DNA of 19,018 nucleotides, from the NCBI GenBank assembly GCA_016987375.1, contig PJRA01000473.1, forward strand, positions 1,043,733-1,062,750. Direction: 5' to 3'. The position numbers and the translations under genes are program-made. Every line of letters begins with the position of its first letter. The first letter of the stretch is position 1. The notes beneath the pieces are model-generated. The model did no database searches, had not been told where the DNA came from, and saw nothing but the letters and a program-made list of their open reading frames with translations. The stretch comes from Brachionus koreanus. Its lineage: Eukaryota > Rotifera > Eurotatoria > Ploima > Brachionidae. Below, in pieces: positions 11,126 to 19,018 of this stretch.

Positions 11126-11591
11126 TGGTAATCGAATGTTTCTGCTTCAATAGATTCAATTGAATAACTCTTTTTTTTTTTTCATTTAATTTATTTATTC
11201 TATTTTATTCTAATCAATGATTGTTTAAAAAAATCAATGTTTAGATTTATCAATAAATTGAAAACAATTGTATTCAATTTTTTTTCTCTTTAAGTTAAAT
11301 TTGAAGATGGGGGTACCGAATAATCAGGTAAAACATCAATACTTATCATTCTGAATACGTTTACTTTATGTCCATAAATATAATATTAAAATTATTAAAA
11401 TTTAATTTCTTTTGTTTAACTGTCAATTAAATATCCAATTTTATTTTCTACTATTGTGATCAATTATGCAAATTTAATTTTTTTTATTGTTGCCAAAGCA
11501 CACATCCCAGAATTAATCAAAGTATTCAGATATCAAAAATTGAAAAGATGAAATAGTAAGATAAAATGTTTTTGTTTGTAGAAAACTTACA

Positions 11592-11599
11592 TATAAATA
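11592..11599 (+). promoter_or_regulatory. TATA box of the right Pro-Val gene
   Basis: CATATAAATACG contains TATAAATA 76-83 bases before the ATG, leaving room for a leader of about 50 bases. Confidence 0.6.
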
Positions 11600-11674
11600 C
11601 GAACAACAAATTTGTTTTTAAACCATAGACAAGTTTTTTGTTTAGAAAAAAATACATTTAAAATAACATTTACA

Positions 11675-12585
<911 letters not shown>

Positions 12586-13197
12586 ATTATACTGCTTTCT
12601 TAAACCTAAAAATATCAATCAATAAAGTTTCCTTAATCTCTTAAAATCAAATAATTTAATCAGCAAATTTTTTTCACCAAATTTCTTCAAATCCGGTCTT
12701 TCACTTTTATATTCATATTAAACAATTTAAAACCTATCAATATCTAAAAATTTATCTAATAATTTTTTAAATTATGTTTCTAGTAGGATTGTCACGCTTT
12801 AGCTTTTAATTTTTTTCTATTTACTATATATATATATATATAAATTAATATTACGAATATTTTGTAATTCTCAACAATCTTAATTTACCTCCATTGAGTT
12901 ATTTCTATTCACTCATTTTTTTTTTGTTTTCGTTTTTCTCCAAAATATTTATCGAGTAATTTTTTAGTCAAACAAAAGCATAAATCAAATTCATTATTTT
13001 CAACAAAAAAAAATTTAGAATTTGTAATATTTTCTATTAATTTTTTTTCATAATATTTGGAATATTTTCATCATTCTCTTTTCATAGAATAATACATAGT
13101 AAGCAGAATGTTTTATTTTTTATTAGATTTTTACAAGTCATATCATTATTCTTGGGAAATAAAAAAAGACCTTTTCTGAGTAGCATAAATAAAAATT
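12586..13197. other. Arm DNA between repeat-protein gene and tRNA
   Basis: Mirror of 9486-10097: AT-rich, no gene apart from the 3' untranslated end of the Pro-Val gene, and the (TA)9 run at 12825-12842. Confidence 0.6.
12621..12626 (+). terminator. Poly(A) signal of the right Pro-Val gene
   Basis: AATAAA 36 bases after the TAA stop codon, in the context ATCAATCAATAAAGTTTCC. Confidence 0.7.
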
Positions 13198-13279
13198 CGA
13201 CGAGGAAGGGATTCGAACCCTCGCGTGCAAAACACAATGGATTAGCAGTCCATCGCCTTAACCACTCGGCCACCTCGTC
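13198..13279 (-). tRNA. tRNA-Ser (anticodon GCU), right copy
   Basis: Minus-strand copy identical to the tRNA at 9404-9485, with the same stems, GCU anticodon, long variable arm, A and B boxes, and a T5 run (13195-13191) just downstream. Both copies should be transcribable by RNA polymerase III because their promoters are internal. Confidence 0.95.
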
Positions 13280-13418
13280 TTTTTTAACTTAAAAGGATTT
13301 TATTAGTTACTGAATTTTATTTTTAAATTCAATAATGGAATTTTTTTTCTTTTTAATCAGGTCTAAAATACGTTCTAAATGCATCATTCGAAACTTTTAC
13401 TTTTAAATAGTAAAAATT

Positions 13419-14225
13419 TTGAAACTGGAATGCCTAGCTATCTTAGAAAAAACAAGCAGTACAAAACTCAGGAGGACTATAACCAGCGGAGTGCTAGAAA
13501 GCTCCTATTGTTCTGTGGAAACCCTATTATTTTCAATATTTTTAAATGATCTTTCAGCTTATTTAATTAACAAGTGTGAGTTATATGCTGATGATACTAA
13601 AAATTTATTTTTTATCAAAGATACCAAAGACAACTCTTTACTTCAGAGAGATATAGATTATATCTCAGGTTGGTCACTTAGTTAATCTCTGTGTTTAAAT
13701 ATTGAAAAATGCAGTGTAATGCATATTTGCACCAAAAATCCCTGCTTTTATTATACAATCTATAAAAGATATGAACAACTCTTGAAAAAAAAGCTATGAA
13801 TTTATATTCAAAATGACTTAAAATTGGAAAATCAAATGAAATACTGTACCAATCGTGGAAATCGTATTTTGGCTATGATAACTAAAAGTTTCAAGAAATT
13901 GAATCTAGACTCATTAAAAATGCTTCATACAACACTAGCTAGATCTCATTTAGAATATGTCATAAGTTCATGGTGTCCATTTCTTGAGAAAGATACTTCA
14001 GAAATCGATAAGATACAAAGAAGAGCGACCATGATCATTTCTTCACTTAGGAAATATGATTACGTCACAAGGCTTAAGATGTTTAACTTAACCGATCTCA
14101 AAATTAGGCACATGAGAGGTGATTTAATTCAATTATTTAAAATAATTAATGGACATGAAATTTTTAATTTTGGGATTGGAATAAATTTTTCTTGTAATCG
14201 GAATATACATTTTGAGAAGACATAA
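13419..14225 (+). pseudogene. CR1/jockey-like reverse transcriptase remnant (right copy)
   Basis: One reading frame covers the whole stretch, interrupted by stops at 13683 (TAA) and 13797 (TGA). In order: a decayed SGV..SS..S..TLLFSIFLNDL (family consensus SGVPQGSxLGPxLF); the catalytic box ELYADDTKNLF; LLQRDIDYISGWS; LNIEKCSVMHI; YIQNDLKLENQ; and the thumb-like part HTTLARSHLEYVISSWCPFL, then IDKIQRRAT and RGDLIQLFKIINGHE. This order is characteristic of the C-terminal half of CR1/jockey-clade non-LTR retrotransposons, which copy themselves by target-primed reverse transcription. The endonuclease and N-terminal palm are missing, so it is a 5'-truncated dead copy. Confidence 0.85.
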
Positions 14226-14309
14226 TAAATGTATGTTAGTAGGTTTTTTCGATTACACGAAAATTAATTAGACTACATATAATTGACAAGTTAGACTTGA
14301 AAAATAAAT

Positions 14310-14613
14310 TGACAACCCTTTTAACTTAACCAAACATCTTAACATATTATTCGACTTACTAGTAATAAACAAAGTTATAGATGCAACACTCATCCCGACT
14401 GTAAATGAACATCCTGCTCAGCCATCTAAAATAGAAGTTCGAAAAGCAATAAATGATCTAAAAAGCATAAATACAAGTACATTACATAAATACAAGTACG
14501 TAAACTCGCAAACTTCACTATCCATTGAAGCACAAACAATTCCTCCAAATTATGACTCCTTGAGACAGCGCATGTTATCGAAAGAAAACCTTTTCTCTCA
14601 CTATCTCACTTAA
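14310..14613 (+). pseudogene. MULE-type transposase N-terminal fragment (right copy)
   Basis: An open stretch of about 100 codons ending at TAA reads NPFNLTKHLNILFDLL..., then DATLIPTVNEHPAQPSKIEV, KAINDLKS and LSIEAQTIPPNYDSLRQRML. The His-Pro pair followed by a basic helix and the QTIPPNYDSLRQR segment resemble the linker after the FLYWCH-like domain of animal MULE transposases. No FLYWCH cysteines or catalytic DDE residues are seen here. The matching C-terminal end of such a protein lies 540 bases further on, outside the arm, so both probably come from one decayed element. Family assignment rests on recall of the motif pattern. Confidence 0.5.
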
Positions 14614-14782
14614 GAAAAATCAAATGGAATTTATGTAAAACAACAAATGATCACGCTCAACATCTATCTAAAATATACTTTAGTCTTTATATTATTGCAA
14701 CATTCCACAAATGTCAATTTAACATGCAATCGAATGCAATTAAAAAGATTATTCTTATTATCTAGTTTTGGACTTAAACTTT

Positions 14783-15130
14783 TTATTTATTTGTTGTAAA
14801 TATTTCCCTCTTATTTTAAATTAAAGTGTGAAAATAATTTTATATTTTATTTCAAATAAAATTCTTCTAAAAAAGAGTCCAGCTTTTATTCTCACATTTA
14901 TTTTAAGTCTTATTATACCTTTATATTATTTTGAGATTATATAATTTCTTGAAATTTTTCAAGAATTACGCATCGTACAATTAAACCAAGATAATTGGGA
15001 AGTTAGCAAATGTACAATTTATTCCTGTATTTCATGTATTTTTTTTGGTGAATATTTTTTTATGGTGAGTATTTGACTTTTTTTTGATACTTTCTAATTA
15101 TTATTAAAATTTGATATTTCTTTTTAAAAT
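14783..15130. other. DNA between the right arm and the MULE C-terminal fragment
   Basis: AT-rich sequence immediately beyond the inverted-repeat boundary with no open frame I can assign. By position it would be the middle of the MULE element, but no transposase catalytic motif could be read. Confidence 0.4.
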
Positions 15131-15476
15131 TTGACAAAAAAACATTTACCCTTACATATATCGGTGAATTTAAAAGAGGAAAAGGTATCGGTAGGACAGA
15201 CCCACGATATAAACATTTGGAGTGTTTATTCTCGAAATATCGAAGGTCTGCCACGCATCAACAATATTAGCGAAGGTTGGCACAACGCTCTTCAAAAAGT
15301 TATTAAACGTTCTCCCTCTATTAACGCATTTGTAGATGGTATTAAATTAGAACAAAGTTACACAAAAAGTACAACTGACTACTGGTCGGGTCCCCAAAGC
15401 GTAGACCAGCTTATGTAGAATTGGACAATAGAATTAAAAAAGTCATTATGGATTATAGTTCGATTCAGATTAAATA
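15131..15476 (+). pseudogene. MULE-type transposase C-terminal fragment
   Basis: The frame reads INIWSVYSRNIEGLPRINNI, SEGWHNALQKVIKRSPSINA and FVDGIKLEQSYT. The family pattern is W..Y......R.NN..EGWH, then a helix with HPSI..F...LK.EQ, which closes the MULE transposase fold. A +1 frameshift near 15390 moves the reading to PKRRPAYVELDNRIKKVIMD, which ends YSSIQIK and TAA at 15474-15476. The catalytic part upstream is missing or unrecognisable, so the copy is dead. It lies about 350 bases outside the right arm and has no counterpart beside the left arm. Confidence 0.65.
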
Positions 15477-15753
15477 AATAATTAAATAATAAAATATTTA
15501 TATTTAACGAGCAAATAATTGCCGTTATGTAAATATTTGAATTTTAAATTGGTATATAAAGCTTTTGTTTAAAAAAGAAGATAAAAAAATTTATAAAAGT
15601 TAATCATGAATTTAAAAACTTAGATATTTTGGAACACCAAATTAGAGCCTAGGACTGAAATTAAGAGTATGAAAAAAAATACACTAAAATTACTTTTTTT
15701 GCTTTAAATTAATTTTTTTTATGTTTGGAAACAAAAATTATAAAAAAAATTGA
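15477..15753. other. Short intergenic stretch downstream of the right MFS gene
   Basis: AT-rich DNA that must hold the 3' end of the MFS transcript. No canonical AATAAA was found on the minus strand close to its stop codon. Confidence 0.4.
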
Positions 15754-17412
15754 TTAAATTTCTTCACCGTCAGATTTTTTCACATTGAAAAGAAAACCCA
15801 AAGTCCATCCTTATGAAAATAAAAATTTGACTTTTTAATTCTTTCAGCTTTATTACTTACCAATCATGGCTACAAGGGCACAAATTGTAAATAGCCAAAA
15901 CCATCCAATTTTGTCACTATTTGATCCAATAATGCCAACCATTACAGAGCTTAAAAGCTAAAATTTTTTGTTAATGAAAATTTTTTTGTTTTAATGAATT
16001 TGTAATAAAACATTTACAGGTGAAAGAAACAAGGCACCATAGACAGCTTGAAAATTTTTGCCACCAAAAGTCTTCACAATAACAGTGGGCATGATAACAT
16101 ACACTCCACTTTGACACAAGCTTATCAATCCGACACAAATCGCATAAGCGATCCTAAAATTCAAATACTGAACCAAGTACAATGTGCTTGTCAACGATAT
16201 TAGTGTTGTGCTCAACGAAATAAAACTAATCTAAAAAAAACTTTTCTTTTTAAAAATTAACATAAAAAATTAAATTTCTACAAAGCACTTTGTAAACTGA
16301 TCGATCAATGACAAAGCCCCAGAAAAAGGTGCCAAACGCATTGAAAAAAGCAGCTATGGAACCAACTTGAGACAAAAATTGGTCATCGTTGATGAATGTT
16401 TGACCAAATGTCTTGTAGTATGTGATCACAAAACCAGTTGGAACAAGCTGAGAAAATATTTTAACAAACAACATCCAAAAAGCGGCACACCTACACGCCT
16501 CATTTAAACTTAAACCCTGGCTTGAATCCTCATATTTGACTCCTAGACTGTTTATTTTTTCGCTTCTAATCAATTCAGTTTCTTCTTCTTTTTCTTCACC
16601 ATTTATGCTCACAGCTAAATCATCGTTTTTTTCACTCAAAAGACTTATACCTAAGATTTGAAGACAAAAATATGTGCAACCTAAAATCAAAAATATCTTC
16701 GGTACTTTAGCTAGTAAAACTGGATCTGAAAAATATCTTGAAAATAAATTTTTAATTCAACAACAAAAAAATTAGTATTTAGCATGTTTGGTTTACTTTT
16801 CATTAGGAAACATGGAAGAATATGGCTTGTCTGGTGACATATTGTCTGGGTTTATGTACATAGTTTGAATTTGATCAAATATAATTGAGCTAGCACCATA
16901 GCCGAACAGAATTGCTGATACAGATAGACCACTACTTTTAGGAAACCACTTAATTTGAGAAATTCAATTAGATTTTATGAGATCTATAACACTACTTTAA
17001 TGGCCAGAGATATTGGACCGGAGTAAGCGAAGCCGGATCCTATTCCAAATAAAATACCATATGTAAAAATAACTAGATAGAAAGATTTTTGTATGGTTAA
17101 ATGTGTCAATAGAATGCTAAGTGAAAGAAGAGCACTTCCTATTAAAATGGTCAGTCTGGTGGACAATTTTAAACATGAGCTTATTAGGCCAGATAGAAGA
17201 ATGCTAATTGAAAAAGCAAAATTGTAAGCAGTAGCAATCCAGACTGAGTGTGAATAGCGTATGTTTAAGTGAACAGTTTCTCGTAAATAAGAAGTGATGT
17301 AAGGAACCATATTTCCGAATGTTAGAAATGAGCCTATTGATAGCTGAATAAGAAATCCGCCCAAAAGTGTTGTCCATTTTTGAAGTCTTCTTGGAAATAA
17401 TTTATACAACAT
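15754..17412 (-). CDS. MFS transporter, oxalate/formate-antiporter-like (intact)
   Basis: Six exons on the minus strand: 17412-16996, 16948-16797, 16736-16289, 16230-16018, 15957-15861 and 15809-15754. Introns are 47, 60, 58, 60 and 51 bp. The sum is 1383 bases, 460 residues plus stop, with no frame conflict. It is a 12-helix carrier of the major facilitator superfamily, likely exchanging small organic anions across a membrane; substrate unknown. Marks include MLYKLFPRRLQKWTTLLGGF, RYSHSVWIATAYNF, GIGSGFAYSGPISLAIKWFP, ILFGYGASSIIFDQIQT, KYFSDPVLLAKVPKIFLILG, a charged central loop ending KINSLGVKYED, FFWGFVIDR between helices 8 and 9, and a full last helix DKIGWFWLFTICALVAMIGW. The C-tail ends VKKSDGEEI. 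It mirrors the gene at 736-2232 with clearly diverged sequence. Splice sites are GT-AG; donor 3 (GTGCTT) is unusual. Confidence 0.85.
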
Positions 17413-19018
17413 TTTTTTATATCTAGAAATAAATATTATTTCAAAGTCATTTGACTTTATATTCTATTTATGATTTAAAATAAAACTAAATTATGATTTT
17501 AATTTTTTAAGATAGAATAATGATGAACTGCGAATTTAATTCAATTGTAGTCTTGTTATAAACATTTATTTAACCTAAAATTACCACCAATTTCACTTTT
17601 GATACCATTTTCAATTTTGAGTATAATAGAAGCAAAATTTTTAAAATTTTATTTATTTTCTATTTGAATTGTTTACATAATGCTGTCACATGATTAGAAA
17701 AAAACTTAGACAATTGTGATAACTAGGTTCAAAATAAAATAAATTAATTGTTTGACATCCAAAGCTTGTAAAATAAGAATAAAACAAATACAAAAGAAGA
17801 GTAGCATCTGATAATTTTAATTTTTAGATGTTAAAATTTTTTTTTAATAATTAATTACTATTCAAAGTTTCAACAAAAAAAATATTCCACATAAAAAGAT
17901 TATAATTATCAGGTTTAATTCCTTGTCCAATTTTTATCCAAATTTTTAAATTCCTTAATGATGCTTCGGTATAAAATAAAAACATAATAAAAATTAACAA
18001 GTTTTAATCAGATTATTCACAATTATAATTCAGTTTAAAGATTGAAAACAAATTGATTAAAAAAAGTATAAGTGATCAAAAAATATTTAATCTCTAAGAG
18101 AATTTTTTGCCAAGAGTTTGTAAAAAAAAATAAAAAATTTTGGTTTTCTTTATAAAATTTATGAATTTAAATTAATGGATACAAGTGAATTTTCCGTACC
18201 TAAAATTTCTCGTCTTTCATAGATCCTTATTGTCCAAGCCCCCACAAATTTTAAGGGGAAATTTCTTTGGTTCTGATAATTTGATTTTCACTTAATGGAA
18301 AAACATAAGTTATAATTAGAAATAGATGATACATAAGCTTAATTTTTAAAAAAAACTAATTTTGCAAATTCGAATGGCAATTATTATTTCATCTTGGATT
18401 CAATCTCTAGTCTTAAAGCTTCATAAAGGATTTCTCCTAATTTCATATAAGTTTTAAAAAAACTTACAGTTTTAAAATTTTAACCATTAATTAATTAATA
18501 TTGAAATAATTCAATCAATTATTGGAAAAATCAATATTTGAAGGGGACTAAAACAAGAGCGTTTATGAAAAGTTGAATTAAAAAATTTTCAAGTTGTTAA
18601 TCAACTATTCCAAGAATTCATTTGAGAATTCAAACAAAAAGATTTTTTTTTGAAATATATTTTCTATTTTTTTACAATTTTCAATCTAAAAAATAAAAAA
18701 TTTTTTAATTTTATTTTTACAAATTTTTCTCGCAAAAAATTTGCGTGATTGAGTGTGAGTGATAATTATAATAACACTCTTTTGTAATTTTTAAATTTGA
18801 AAGGAAAGACAAAAATTTACATTTTTTTATTTTATTATTACAACATCCTCGGCTCTCGATGTTTACTAAATTATAATTTTTATTATACGAATTTCACTTT
18901 GGTTTTTTTTATTTATTTCAGTTAACGCCTTGAAGGCGATGTAAAAAAAAAGAGTGTATAGGACAAAGTTTATGTAATATCCCAAAAACTAAAAAAGTTA
19001 AAAATATTTTTAATGCTA
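17413..19018. other. AT-rich intergenic DNA at the right edge
   Basis: No convincing gene. The minus strand is open for about 42 codons around 18165-18290 (it includes NFPLKFVGAWTIRIYERREI) in slightly richer DNA. Without a start, splice partner or recognised family it may be an exon or a transposon scrap. A small hairpin CGCCTTGAAGGCG lies near 18927. The 5' part of this stretch must contain the promoter of the right MFS gene, but no clear TATA box stands out. Confidence 0.4.

Larger units (their letters stand above)
11062..11674. promoter_or_regulatory. Shared divergent promoter region of the Pro-Val gene pair
   Basis: These 613 bases separate the two start codons, which face away from each other. 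A TATA box oriented to each gene lies near each end (11118-11125 minus, 11592-11599 plus). The middle is AT-rich with T runs and no open frame of note. The arrangement would allow shared enhancers and co-expression. Confidence 0.6.

Noticed and set aside
15060..15254. 64-codon frame on the - strand
   Set aside because: Antisense to the recognisable MULE C-terminal fragment, with no supporting signals.

Overview
The window looks like nuclear DNA of a small invertebrate animal. It is very AT-rich, with protein-coding islands of higher GC. Introns are short (about 47-75 bp in the models I trust) and often lack a strong polypyrimidine tract before AG. There is a eukaryotic linker histone, a eukaryotic tRNA-Ser, poly(A) signals, and decayed CR1/jockey-like and MULE-type transposon pieces. 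A monogonont rotifer or similar compact-genome invertebrate is my best guess. It is an inference, and no taxon-specific marker is present.

Layout from left to right. 3-132: the 3' end of an unrecognised gene. 736-2232: an oxalate/formate-antiporter-like MFS transporter on the + strand whose last transmembrane helix is cut by an early stop. 3124-3482: two candidate exons of an unknown membrane/coiled-coil protein on the - strand. 5554-6390: a complete intronless histone H1 (+). 7898-14782: a large inverted repeat. Its arms (7898-10230 and 12477-14782, about 2.3 kb each) look more than 99% identical by eye and flank a 2.25 kb spacer. Each arm holds, from outside in, a MULE transposase fragment, a CR1-like reverse transcriptase remnant, a tRNA-Ser(GCU) and the 3' end of a Pro-Val-repeat protein gene. 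The spacer holds the divergent 5' parts of the two repeat-protein genes, which share a 612-bp head-to-head promoter region. 15131-15476: the C-terminal part of a MULE transposase, just outside the right arm. 15754-17412: an intact six-exon MFS gene on the - strand, a diverged paralogue of the left one. 17413-19018 shows no convincing gene.

The genes show no common pathway. What unites the locus is symmetry: MFS genes pointing inward at the edges, then MULE/CR1/tRNA blocks, then two repeat-protein genes back to back in the middle. The outer MFS pair is old and strongly diverged. The arms are nearly identical. The repeat-protein genes are diverged in their 5' two-thirds but identical in their last codons, which suggests gene conversion or recent re-duplication acting on the arms.

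The most unusual coding content is the Pro-Val pair. Each is a 276-280 residue protein with a rod in which almost every second residue is proline, bounded by Cys/Pro hinges and Ser-Phe-Gly caps, with no visible signal peptide. I do not recognise the family. A structural, possibly intracellular, role is inference.
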